A stretch of 44,615 nucleotides of DNA from Promethearchaeota archaeon (GTDB lineage Archaea > Asgardarchaeota > Lokiarchaeia > Sigyniarchaeales > SOKP01), in assembly GCA_018238625.1 (NCBI GenBank), contig JABCSY010000023.1, forward strand, positions 1 to 44,615, given 5' to 3'. The translations under genes and the position numbers were made by a program. Positions 7,868-15,421 of the stretch are shown here, piece after piece. The notes under the pieces were generated by a model. It made no database searches, was not told the DNA's origin, and saw nothing but the letters and a program-made list of their open reading frames with translations. How positions within the stretch are numbered: position 1 is the first letter of the stretch; each line of letters opens with the position of its first letter.

Positions 7868-8329
7868 TTATTTCATAAATTCCTTTAGTGTTAAAACATA
7901 TTCTCCAATTTTCGCGTCTGCACCCTCTACAGCTGGTCCTTTCTGCCCTTGCATTTTTACTTCGAGATATTCGGGACAGACTTCCTCGACACATCCAATT
8001 TTTTCAATAGTCTTTTTCATTCCTTTTATGAAGAATTTTTTCCAACCCAACGCATGGGTAGAAAAATAAGCGACTTTCGAAATCGGTTTTGTTATGACTT
8101 TATCTAAATTGGTGATAAACTCTCGAATCTCTGGATCTGACGAAAAAGCGACGATTCGAACGGCAACGATCAAACCATAAGGCTCGTCTTTAGCTATATC
8201 ATCAGGCGATATGCTTTTAATACTATCTAAACTTACGTCGTAACTATCTTTCAAACCTTCAGCAAGTTGTTTTGAAATTTTCTCAGAATTTCCATGCAGA
8301 GAGTTATGAATTATCCAAATCTTTTTCAT
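7868..8329 (-). CDS. Flavodoxin-like protein
   Basis: A 153-residue single-domain flavodoxin fold. The N-terminal strand and phosphate loop IHNSLHGNSEK (about 6-16) fit the FMN-binding loop (S/T-x-T/H-GNT/S). The length and the alternating strand/helix pattern match short-chain flavodoxins of the NAD(P)H:quinone-oxidoreductase/protoporphyrinogen-oxidase type. It would carry electrons through FMN. It stands alone, with a promoter of its own at 8354-8363. The electron partner is not suggested by the neighbours. Confidence 0.8.
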   Translation of the reverse strand: MKKIWIIHNSLHGNSEKISKQLAEGLKDSYDVSLDSIKSISPDDIAKDEPYGLIVAVRIVAFSSDPEIREFITNLDKVITKPISKVAYFSTHALGWKKFFIKGMKKTIEKIGCVEEVCPEYLEVKMQGQKGPAVEGADAKIGEYVLTLKEFMK

Positions 8330-8353
8330 TGTGATAACTTCAAATCGTAATTA

Positions 8354-8363
8354 ATATTTAAAT
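8354..8363 (-). promoter_or_regulatory. TATA box for the flavodoxin gene
   Basis: Read on the minus strand this gives ATTTAAATAT, about 25 nt before the ATG at 8329. The spacing indicates a leaderless or nearly leaderless transcript. Confidence 0.45.
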
Positions 8364-8447
8364 GTTTTTTATAGGATTGTATTATTGGGAGAATAGAATT
8401 CTATTTAAAATTTCAATAGTCCAATCTTATATCAATCCTAATTTTTC

Positions 8448-8455
8448 TTTAAATA
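8448..8455 (+). promoter_or_regulatory. TATA box for the 8480 gene
   Basis: TTTAAATA lies 25 nt before the ATG at 8480, the same arrangement as at the zinc-ribbon and flavodoxin genes. Confidence 0.45.
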
Positions 8456-8479
8456 AAATCGTATCAAAAAAAGATCATT

Positions 8480-8704
8480 ATGGTCATGTTTGATTATTTT
8501 GAAAGCGTTTTAGAAGGAGTCGAATTTTTAATAGCCGTTGGGTCGATTGTTGGCTTGTTAGGGCTAATTATTGGGTTTATTTTTCTCGCTTGGGGGTCCA
8601 ATCGGATGCGATATAAGATGACTGGTGTTATAATAGTTTCTTTTATATTATTAGGCGTTTGCGGACCAGTCACCGGAGTAAAATACTTTAGGTTATTTAG
8701 GTAA
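8480..8704 (+). CDS. Small two-helix membrane protein
   Basis: A 74-residue protein with two clear membrane helices (about 15-38 and 48-66) separated by a short basic turn (SNRMRYKM). A second ATG lies two codons in. A well-placed TATA box supports expression. No family is recognised and the neighbours (flavodoxin, another membrane protein on the opposite strand) give no functional hint. Confidence 0.55.
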   Translation: MVMFDYFESVLEGVEFLIAVGSIVGLLGLIIGFIFLAWGSNRMRYKMTGVIIVSFILLGVCGPVTGVKYFRLFR

Positions 8705-8777
8705 AAAGATCTAGAATTATAGAAAAAAATAAAATTCTTTATTTTAATTATTTGTTTCTTAGCTTTTATAAGAGTTA

Positions 8778-9146
8778 TTAATGATATCCTATTGGAGGTC
8801 TATCTCCCCCCATAAGAAAACCCCAAAGAATAAAAGAAGTACCTGTAAGAAAGGCTCCAATCCATAAAAGTAGAACGCTTGTTATGAATCCACCTATACT
8901 TATCTTTTTCAAAAATATCTTTAAAATGTTTATGATAAAGCCTGCACTTCCTAACATCAGGCATAGATTGCCGATATTATTGAATATATACTTGAAGGTT
9001 GTACCCGTCTGATATTGAAGGTTCGAACCAAAAAAAGGAACGTAAATCGCTATAAACACTAAAATTCCTAGAAAAGCTAAAAACACTTTATTTGGGCTTC
9101 TTCTTTTCTGATGGTAAATTACTATCCCGTTTCCTTTATTTTTCAA
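8778..9146 (-). CDS. Membrane protein, three helices
   Basis: A 122-residue protein with three hydrophobic helices (about 21-37, 58-78 and 85-112) and a basic N-terminus (KNKGNGIVIYHQKRR). The start is a TTG preceded by AGGAGTGA at 9 nt, a good Shine-Dalgarno. The protein ends with a small polar tail, GGDRPPIGYH. No family is recognised. It is convergent with the small membrane protein at 8480. Confidence 0.55.
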   Translation of the reverse strand: MKNKGNGIVIYHQKRRSPNKVFLAFLGILVFIAIYVPFFGSNLQYQTGTTFKYIFNNIGNLCLMLGSAGFIINILKIFLKKISIGGFITSVLLLWIGAFLTGTSFILWGFLMGGDRPPIGYH

Positions 9147-9291
9147 TCTATTAAATCACTCCTACTTTTTCGTTTTAATTTTGATAATACTTTGTTTGTT
9201 TATAAACAAAAATTTCGAAAGCGTTTTTTTCATTTATATAAAACTATATTATTTTAGTTCTAACAACTTCGAAATAAGAGGTTAAAACAAC

Positions 9292-9405
9292 TTGATAAGC
9301 GACAAATGGAAGATAACGCTCGTTTCGGTCAGTATTATTTCGATTTCTTTTATATTGGCCTTAGCGCTAACGGCAAATAAAATTATGTTTTTACCGTTTT
9401 TCTAA
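9292..9405 (+). CDS. Single-helix membrane peptide, 37 residues (candidate)
   Basis: A TTG frame with a GAGGT ribosome binding site (9278-9282, 9 nt spacing) and a TATA-like TTTATATA at 9233-9240. The peptide has a short polar N-terminus (MISDKWK) and one membrane helix (about 9-28). It lies in the divergent space between the membrane protein at 8778 and the FEN-1-like gene. Expression signals are better than expected for a chance frame; its function is unknown. Confidence 0.45.
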   Translation: MISDKWKITLVSVSIISISFILALALTANKIMFLPFF

Positions 9406-9458
9406 ACTTTTAACCCATCTTTTTTTTTCTTTATTAAACTAAGAGATTTTCAGCTTTT

Positions 9459-10553
9459 ATGGGAGTTAAGTTAAAAGAGCTCATTGTTCGAAATAAAATA
9501 GAGTTTTCCGAGTTAGCGGGTAAAATTATGGCAATAGACGCCCCGAACATTATTATGAGCCTGTTTAACTTCGCCCGAAAAAACCCAGACGGCTCTCGTG
9601 CTGGGCTAATCCTCGATCGAACCCAAAGACCAATATCTCACCTTTATGGTCTGTTGTACAGAATTAACTTTTACTACTCCAAGAAGATTTTCCCGATTTT
9701 TTGCTTCGACGGGCTCGACTCAGAGCTCAAGAAGTTAAAAACTAAAGACCGACTTAACGACTTTATTTTCACGCAAAATTTGTATCGATCGATGATTCGT
9801 TCCGGGAACAGGGAAAGCGCAAAAGAAATCGCGATGTCCAGAGAATATCTATGGCCTAATATAATCAATGAATCGAAACAGCTCTTAGGAGCTTTAGGAA
9901 TACCTTGCATAAGTTCCCCCGCTTCGGCAGAATCTCAATGCGCTCAACTTGTCAAAGATAGGGTCGCCCATTATTCCAACTCCCAAGATTTTGATTCACT
10001 TCTCTTCGGATGTCCACACCAAATTCAAAATTTTTCGAAATCGCTGAGACGAAAAGTACAAGGAAGGTGGAAGTACGAAAAGGTCGTACCCGTGGTAATC
10101 GACTTGAAATACAATTTAAAGCGATTAGGGATAGACCAGTTCCAGCTCGTCGACATGGGAATTCTTATTGGAAACGATTATTTTTCGGGGATCAGCAAAA
10201 TTGGTCCTAAACACGCTTATAAGTTCGTAAAAATTCACAAGAATTTGGAAAACGCAATCTACCAAGAAAAAAATAATTACGATTTCTCTCCTCTTACTCA
10301 AGAACTAATCGCGAAAGTTAGAAAAATATTTTTGCTTCCCGAAGTCATCACTCAGTACCCTAGTTTAAATTGGAGCTTTCCCAACGAGCAGCAATCTTTT
10401 TCTTTATTGTGCGAAGAACACTATTTAAATAGGGAGAGGGTACAAAACAATTTAGCCAAGCTACTTGCGAATTTCGACAAGTGCCGAGACTACTTTGAAA
10501 AGCAGAAAGCAAGCCCACAAATCGTGCAAAAAACTTTAGACCAACTATCGTAG
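9459..10553 (+). CDS. FEN-1/XPG-family structure-specific nuclease, altered active site
   Basis: The whole 364-residue protein aligns with archaeal flap endonuclease 1, including the conserved MGVKLKELI start. Active-site aspartates are present: D27 (AIDAPN), D84 (CFDGLD), D177 and D179 (SQDFDSLLFG) and D240 (IGNDYFSG, in the H2TH region with KIGPK). In the motif that normally reads APSEGEAQ, this protein has SPASAESQ (153-160): E158 is kept but the first Glu is S156. The C-terminal PCNA-interacting motif also looks degenerate (QKTLDQLS in place of QxxLxxFF). FEN-1 removes 5' flaps during Okazaki-fragment processing. This protein could be a slower or specialised paralogue, or a structural DNA-binding form. 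A canonical FEN-1 would be expected elsewhere in the genome. Confidence 0.85.
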   Translation: MGVKLKELIVRNKIEFSELAGKIMAIDAPNIIMSLFNFARKNPDGSRAGLILDRTQRPISHLYGLLYRINFYYSKKIFPIFCFDGLDSELKKLKTKDRLNDFIFTQNLYRSMIRSGNRESAKEIAMSREYLWPNIINESKQLLGALGIPCISSPASAESQCAQLVKDRVAHYSNSQDFDSLLFGCPHQIQNFSKSLRRKVQGRWKYEKVVPVVIDLKYNLKRLGIDQFQLVDMGILIGNDYFSGISKIGPKHAYKFVKIHKNLENAIYQEKNNYDFSPLTQELIAKVRKIFLLPEVITQYPSLNWSFPNEQQSFSLLCEEHYLNRERVQNNLAKLLANFDKCRDYFEKQKASPQIVQKTLDQLS

Positions 10554-10638
10554 TCGTTTAGACAATTTTTATATGCGATTAATTCTTAGGAAAATTTAAG
10601 TATAAGGATAAAAACAACAACAAAAATAAGAGTCTAAA

Positions 10639-11130
10639 TTGCCGTACGTCATGGGTACTTGCGACGAGTGCAAAAGTAAATTTCCGCTAGAGAAAGAAAG
10701 GTACGATAAGCTCAAAAAGAACAACAATCTTTTTTTGTGTCCATTTTGCGAGTTGAAGTATTTTAACCTCATGGGACAAGCATTAGAGAAAGGTTTTACT
10801 TACACTATAGATCTCGTTAATTACATCCGGACCAATGGGCGAGCTAAAGTATCTCTATTACATCCAAACAAGTTAAAAGAAGGCGTAGATCATCAGAAAT
10901 TGTACGAAGATCTCGATGAATTAATCTTAAAAGAAGATGTACTCGTGGATTTCGACGAGCGCGGCAAAAAAAGTTATTCTATTTCTGACAAAGGGTTAAA
11001 CGAGAGCGACCAGGGCTTAGGCGAGTTAATAGGTCTTATTCGCATGAAGGAAAAAGATTGGAAGGCTTACGTAAAAGACGCCCAGCGCGAGTACTTAGTA
11101 GAACAAAAAAATAAAGCGTCTAAAAAGTAG
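10639..11130 (+). CDS. Zinc-ribbon plus winged-helix-like protein
   Basis: The N-terminus holds two CxxC pairs (CDEC, about 8-11; CPFC, about 34-37), a zinc-ribbon. Residues about 50-125 (LVNYIRTNGRAKVSLLHPNKL ... EDLDELI ... YSISDKGL) look like a winged-helix with a C-terminal SISDKG wing strand. The tail is charged and helical (about 138-163). The start is TTG; the ATG at 10651 (MGTCDEC) is equally possible. It resembles small archaeal DNA-binding regulators, but no named family is recognised. It follows the FEN-1-like gene by 85 bp, which includes its own TATA-like stretch. Confidence 0.6.
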   Translation: MPYVMGTCDECKSKFPLEKERYDKLKKNNNLFLCPFCELKYFNLMGQALEKGFTYTIDLVNYIRTNGRAKVSLLHPNKLKEGVDHQKLYEDLDELILKEDVLVDFDERGKKSYSISDKGLNESDQGLGELIGLIRMKEKDWKAYVKDAQREYLVEQKNKASKK

Positions 11131-11253
11131 AAATAAATATTACTAATTTTAAGCCCTAATTTTTCTTATTTTTTCTTTTTCTTTATATACAAGCAACGGT
11201 TTAAGCATTTAATTTTTTTTAATGATTTTAAAGTCTACGACATTGAATAAATA

Positions 11254-11859
11254 ATGGCTGGAAATACGAGCGAATCGGTATTTTTGGTGAAAAATTTAGA
11301 TGTACTAAGCGAATTATCTAAGCGTTTTTTAGCTAAAAAAAGAGTATTAGATCACTTTTTTAGGTGCGAGAGCCTAACAAACGGCGATAACAGCGTTATT
11401 GAGCTAAGTCACTTCCTCGTCAAAAATATTGCGAAACAGACGCATGTGCCTGAAATTCTCGTTTTAGACGTCATAAGCAAATTTCTAAAAGAAGTTAAAG
11501 CTTTTAACGAAATGTTACGTTCTGGTTACATCGCGTGGACTCCCGAGAGAAAGCGTCTTTATCGAAAAGTAAGAGTGTACCTTCACAAGGCTCATAAAAT
11601 CGCCCCCGTATTCGATTATCAGAGAGCAAAAAAGAATTTAGAGCTTCTACACGTCTTGCTAAGTCGCAAATTTTTTTGGCCTCACGTTCCAACTCAGCTT
11701 GCCCTGGTTATCTTTGTAACAGATCGTAACGATCCAAATTTAACCAACAACAATTATATACTCCAAAAAAATTTAAGAAGTCTGTGCTCTTGTTCCGCCT
11801 ACGCCTTCCACATGGCTCGAAATAAGTTGAAGATAAATAAATCCGGAAATCTAAAGTGA
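11254..11859 (+). CDS. Unknown helical protein, weakly cyclin/TFIIB-like
   Basis: A 201-residue, largely helical and basic protein. The C-terminal part has the pattern PTQLALVIFV ... NNYILQKNLRSLC-SAYAFHMARNKL (about 147-193), which resembles a cyclin-like repeat of TFIIB/TFB, in which a helix starting with P precedes a DNA-contact helix. No N-terminal zinc ribbon or B-finger is present, so it is not a complete TFB. The cyclin-fold idea is a guess from pattern only. A TATA-like CTTTATATAC lies about 70 bp upstream. It is the third gene in a co-directional group with the FEN-1-like and zinc-ribbon/winged-helix genes. Confidence 0.5.
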   Translation: MAGNTSESVFLVKNLDVLSELSKRFLAKKRVLDHFFRCESLTNGDNSVIELSHFLVKNIAKQTHVPEILVLDVISKFLKEVKAFNEMLRSGYIAWTPERKRLYRKVRVYLHKAHKIAPVFDYQRAKKNLELLHVLLSRKFFWPHVPTQLALVIFVTDRNDPNLTNNNYILQKNLRSLCSCSAYAFHMARNKLKINKSGNLK

Positions 11860-11982
11860 AGTTTACCTATTTATTTTCTATTGAAGAACATCTTTTCATC
11901 CTGAATCCATTAGAATGAAACCATATGGAATGCGAATATTAAAAAACTTCTTGGAATTGGATTAGGTTGAAATATGATAAAG

Positions 11983-11990
11983 TTATATAA
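11983..11990 (+). promoter_or_regulatory. TATA box for the esterase gene
   Basis: TTATATAA lies 22 nt before the ATG at 12012, with an A-rich stretch upstream; a leaderless promoter arrangement. Confidence 0.5.
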
Positions 11991-12011
11991 AAAAGCATTT
12001 TTATTTTAATT

Positions 12012-13085
12012 ATGCCGGTATTGAACAAACGATTATTAAGACCAGATGTAAAGAAACTTCAACAAAGGAGTCAAAAAATAATTACAAAAGGAGCTCTCGA
12101 GATTGCGGAAAAGGAAGGAGTTGACATTATTAAAATGCTCCCTATTATTGCAAACGGAAATAAACGGTTCTACGAGATACTCGAAACTGGAGAAGGTAAA
12201 ACAGAGGATCTTTACGATCTTATAAATAGAGACCAAATGAAACAGTTAGCAAAGGTTTTTCGAGGTGCTATGGAATATAAAGGGAAAATTCTACAAGAAC
12301 AGCATCCATTATCTCCAGATGTAAAAATTGAAGATGTTGATGCCGGGGGTGTACCTGCAGAGTGGCAAATCTCTGAGGGCGTTGATGAAGATAAAGTCTT
12401 ATTGTATTTCCACGGCGGAGGACATGTGTTAGGATCTCCAATGTCCAGCCGACCTTATACCGTTGAGATTGGAAAAGCCGCACGTGTAAAGGTATTAAGC
12501 GTGGATTATGCTCTTGCTCCTGAACATCCATTCCCTGAAGGTCCAAACGATTGCTTTACATCCTATAAATGGCTCTTCGCTCAAGGATATAAATCAGAAA
12601 ATATAATTGTTGGCGGAGCTTCTGCGGGCGGAAATATGACTCTCGCAACTCTTATCAAAATAAAAGAGGAAGGTATTGCTATGCCAAAAGGCGCAATAGT
12701 TCTCTCTCCCGGTATTGATTATACGACAAACAGTAAAACAATTCTAGAGAATGCACCTACAGATTGCGTAATGGCAGATGTGGGCGTATTTTGGTGGATT
12801 CCTGCATATCTTAACGGAGCAGATCCTAATAATCCTCTCGCATGCCCGATCTTTGCAGACTTTACAGGATTCCCTCCAATTTTAGCGCAAGTAAGCACAA
12901 GTGAGATGGTCTACGATCATTCTACTCGATTAGTGGAACACGCGAAAGCTGCCGGTGTAAATGCCATTCTACAAGAATGGGATGACATGCCTCATGTTTG
13001 GCAAAATTATGGTCTTTACGACCTTCCTGAAGCAAAAGAAGCTATTGATAAAATTGGACAATTTATAAAAGGTCTGTATGATTAA
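12012..13085 (+). CDS. HSL-family alpha/beta hydrolase (esterase/lipase)
   Basis: A hormone-sensitive-lipase family esterase of 357 residues. The oxyanion-hole motif HGGG is at 134-137, the nucleophile S204 sits in GGASAGG, a catalytic acid in STSEMVYD (E298 or D302), and the catalytic histidine is H328 (DMPHVW). The core motif DYALAPEHPFPE (165-176) is also diagnostic. The first 110 residues form a helical cap. These enzymes hydrolyse short- to medium-chain esters; the natural substrate is unknown. There is no signal peptide, so it is cytosolic. It has its own promoter and stands alone. A short relic of a different gene begins three bases after its stop. Confidence 0.9.
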   Translation: MPVLNKRLLRPDVKKLQQRSQKIITKGALEIAEKEGVDIIKMLPIIANGNKRFYEILETGEGKTEDLYDLINRDQMKQLAKVFRGAMEYKGKILQEQHPLSPDVKIEDVDAGGVPAEWQISEGVDEDKVLLYFHGGGHVLGSPMSSRPYTVEIGKAARVKVLSVDYALAPEHPFPEGPNDCFTSYKWLFAQGYKSENIIVGGASAGGNMTLATLIKIKEEGIAMPKGAIVLSPGIDYTTNSKTILENAPTDCVMADVGVFWWIPAYLNGADPNNPLACPIFADFTGFPPILAQVSTSEMVYDHSTRLVEHAKAAGVNAILQEWDDMPHVWQNYGLYDLPEAKEAIDKIGQFIKGLYD

Positions 13086-13087
13086 AT

Positions 13088-13162
13088 ATGCGCGATAAAC
13101 ATTATCCTGTTGAAGGGGTTCAATTTCATCCCGAATGGATAAGAATGAAAATGATAAACTGA
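13088..13162 (+). pseudogene. Relic of a class I glutamine amidotransferase C-terminus
   Basis: A 24-codon frame encodes a peptide containing HYPVEGVQFHPEWIRM. GVQFHPE is the signature of class I glutamine amidotransferases (TrpG/PabA type), holding the catalytic His and Glu of the Cys-His-Glu triad. Nothing of the rest of the domain is found upstream, where the esterase gene ends in a different frame. It is best read as the last scrap of a lost gene, perhaps at a recombination scar. A chance match cannot be fully excluded for so short a piece. Confidence 0.45.
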
Positions 13163-13343
13163 TAACTGAACCAAACAATTAATCAAAAATATAGAATCTT
13201 TTATAAATATAATATAGAAGAGGATAAAATCATTATTATGATTGTGGTACATTGTTCTAGACAATTAAGACTTTAAAAGAGTAATATTTTACTCCGAAAT
13301 AAAGACATTTCATGATCAATAAACAATTTTTAAATATATTTAA

Positions 13344-13444
13344 TATCCAAGGCTTACTGAAAATGATATAAAAGCAGCTTTGGATTACTATTTTTTATTG
13401 TTGATCATCCAGAGGAAGAGAGAACACTGTATTTAGATTTGTGA
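13344..13444 (+). pseudogene. Relic of a DUF433 (antitoxin-like) gene
   Basis: The frame beginning at 13344 reads YPRLTENDIKAALDYYF, which matches the C-terminal signature of DUF433 proteins (YPxLTxEDIxxALxY). A stop codon lies directly upstream. After a T6 run the homology seems to pass to another frame (VDHPEEERTLYLDL, ending at a TGA at 13442). DUF433 proteins are small HTH proteins often paired with toxins. Both frame breaks indicate a decayed copy. Confidence 0.45.
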
Positions 13445-13467
13445 GATCTCTAAGCTCTATTTTATCC

Positions 13468-13860
13468 TTATACGTAAATTTCTTTTGATTTTTTATCAAC
13501 TTCAGAATTAAAGCAATGAAACATTTTTACATCGCTTTGCCAATACTGCGGCAAATTGTGCTGGAATTTATCGTAAAATAATTGGGATAATTGTTCAAAA
13601 TTATTGTTAGCTGATTTGTAACCAATGCTAACTGAGGACATGCCAATAAAGAAAAACGGTTCTATCTTCTTAAAATGCAATCGATATTGATTCATTGATA
13701 CTTTCTGTAAGTCTCTCTGAAAACAAATATTATAGATCGCATTAATTGCGTGAAAATACGCACCTAATAGTTGTTCATCGCATTTTAACAGAGAAGAATG
13801 ACTAAAGATCACTTTACCTCCATCTGCGAGAACAAAAAAATCGATCAAAAATTCTGACAT
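13468..13860 (-). CDS. Longin-like domain protein
   Basis: A 130-residue protein with the pattern of a longin/roadblock-type fold: an opening strand followed by LADGGKVIFSHS, a long helix (DEQLLGAYFHAINAIYN), two strands (YRLHFKKIEPFFFIG), then a helix (FEQLSQLFYDKFQHNL) and a short acidic/aromatic tail. Longin domains in eukaryotes serve vesicle trafficking and small-GTPase regulation, and stand-alone versions are common in Asgard archaea. No GTPase is adjacent, but the window has two. The assignment is from pattern only. The 28-nt repeat at 13943 lies upstream of its start. Confidence 0.55.
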   Translation of the reverse strand: MSEFLIDFFVLADGGKVIFSHSSLLKCDEQLLGAYFHAINAIYNICFQRDLQKVSMNQYRLHFKKIEPFFFIGMSSVSIGYKSANNNFEQLSQLFYDKFQHNLPQYWQSDVKMFHCFNSEVDKKSKEIYV

Positions 13861-13942
13861 AAGTTTGAGATCTCTTCAATCTTCAATTATTAATAACTAT
13901 AAGTTATAGCGAATGAAACAATAATTTAAATTAAAATTAGTA

Positions 13943-13970
13943 TAATATCAAAATGACTTCTGCGTAGTAT
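13943..13970 (+). repeat. 28-nt direct repeat, copy 1
   Basis: Contains ACTTCTGCGTAGTAT and matches 17572-17599 in 27 of 28 positions, same orientation. The two copies bracket about 3.6 kb holding a 66-residue ORF, two beta-helix genes and a truncated gene. It may be a duplication boundary or an attachment/insertion scar. Confidence 0.6.
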
Positions 13971-13988
13971 GATATTTTCTTAATAGAA

Positions 13989-14189
13989 TTAGAGAATGCG
14001 ATGACTATGTGGATCGAATTTGTCTTTAAAAAGATAATTATACTTCCACATTTTTAGATAGTTTTGAAAAAAGTCGTCTGGAAGTCCGATTGAGTTAACG
14101 ACCCTCGCTTCTTTTGGCTCGTTTTTGCGCTTATTAGAAGATTTCCTAAAACTTTTTTCCCAATCATAATAAGATGCCGGTTTTTCCAT
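13989..14189 (-). CDS. Small hypothetical protein, 66 residues
   Basis: A basic N-terminal half (WEKSFRKSSNKRKNEPKEAR) precedes an aromatic segment (DDFFQNYLKMWKYNYLF). No family, signal peptide or membrane helix is recognised. It begins with ATG and has a TATA-like stretch about 60 bp upstream (14246-14257, minus strand). It sits just inside the 28-nt repeat. It may be a real small gene or the remnant of a longer one. Confidence 0.4.
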   Translation of the reverse strand: MEKPASYYDWEKSFRKSSNKRKNEPKEARVVNSIGLPDDFFQNYLKMWKYNYLFKDKFDPHSHRIL

Positions 14190-14278
14190 ATGGAAAATAA
14201 GGACTTCAGCTAATTAAACGCAAAGACTATCTACAATTTGTAATTTTTATATCGTGTTTTTTATTGTTGAGAAGTGAA

Positions 14279-15376
14279 TTATGTCGCGTTAATTTGAATT
14301 AAATTTTTATTCAATTTCTTTTTTTTAATTTTTTTACTCATAATGATTACAGCAACCGAAAGAGTACCAAGTAGAAAGAATAGATTATATCCTGGGATTA
14401 TTCCACATTCGTTATTTTCGATAATATTACCTTCACAGTCGGCTTCTCTTATGCACTCATCGTTTCCTAAAAAAATATTTCCCAAGACTTTGTTATAATC
14501 ACTTTTCCACAAATATATCCCATACACATTGTTATTTGCGGTGTTTACCGAAACAGTATTGTTATTACTCTCTATTAGAAATATCCCCTCATCGTGGTTA
14601 TTATTTGCGGTGTTTCCCGAGATGTTGTTATAATCACCATTTTCCAAAAGTATCCCACGATAGTTGCTATTTGCATTGTTTCCCGAAACAGTATTGTTAT
14701 TACTATCTATTAGAAATATCCCCTCCCAGATGTTATTATTTACGGTGTTTTCCGAAACTGTATTGTTAATACTATATCCTATTATTATTCCATAATAATT
14801 ATCATTTGCATTGTTTCCCGAAACAGTATTGTTATTACTATCCCCTAAATCTATTCCATAATAATTGTCATTTGCGGTGTTTCCCGAAATTGTATTAGCA
14901 GTACTATTATACAATTGTATTCCGACATAATTTGAAGAGCAATTGTTATCAATTAATCGACTCTTATTAACATATACTAATCTGATTCCTGCATCAGTCC
15001 ATCCACTTCCTGAATTATAGAGGGTGCAATTTTCAATCCTAAAGTATGCAGTGGAATTTTCGATCAAGATACAACTTCCCGAACCTCCCCCATTTATTAC
15101 CAAATCTTCGATGACATAAGGGTCGGAATAAGTGCCTTCCCCAGTACAAAACCCCGCACTCTTGGCAGCAGTCCAATTATTGTCAATATGAATTTTTCCC
15201 GAAATTGCTGAGATTTTTAGATTTTTATTATCTAAATTAATATCATTGTTATATTCCAAACTTTTGATGCTATTTTCCGCAATCAAACTAAAATTGACGG
15301 TAATAATTGGTGATACGGCAAAAAGGATTCCTAAAGCGATTAAAATAATTATTTTTGATTTTGCATTTGATTTCAT
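14279..15376 (-). CDS. NosD-like beta-helix surface protein
   Basis: A 365-residue protein with an N-terminal signal helix (MKSNAKSKIIILIALGILF), a conserved domain entry block (CTGEGTYSDPYVIEDL, GSCILIENS, IENCTLYN), then about eight beta-helix rungs with the consensus NNNTVSGNTANNNxxGIxL, and a C-terminal membrane helix (about 330-350) with a Lys-rich tail. The repeat is the right-handed parallel beta-helix of NosD/CASH proteins. The protein is probably displayed on the outer face of the cell membrane and may bind polysaccharide; the ligand is unknown. Its 5' half is nearly identical to the gene just upstream at 15422-17032, and a GGAGAAAATAAT leader is shared. Confidence 0.85.
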   Translation of the reverse strand: MKSNAKSKIIILIALGILFAVSPIITVNFSLIAENSIKSLEYNNDINLDNKNLKISAISGKIHIDNNWTAAKSAGFCTGEGTYSDPYVIEDLVINGGGSGSCILIENSTAYFRIENCTLYNSGSGWTDAGIRLVYVNKSRLIDNNCSSNYVGIQLYNSTANTISGNTANDNYYGIDLGDSNNNTVSGNNANDNYYGIIIGYSINNTVSENTVNNNIWEGIFLIDSNNNTVSGNNANSNYRGILLENGDYNNISGNTANNNHDEGIFLIESNNNTVSVNTANNNVYGIYLWKSDYNKVLGNIFLGNDECIREADCEGNIIENNECGIIPGYNLFFLLGTLSVAVIIMSKKIKKKKLNKNLIQINAT

Positions 15377-15421
15377 ATTATTTTCTCCAAATTAATAAAA
15401 TTTGATTATGTTGATTTAATT

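Noticed and set aside
9010..9040. GGTTCGAACC, a tRNA T-loop-like sequence
   Set aside because: Lies in the coding region of a membrane protein and no acceptor, D or anticodon arm can be folded around it.
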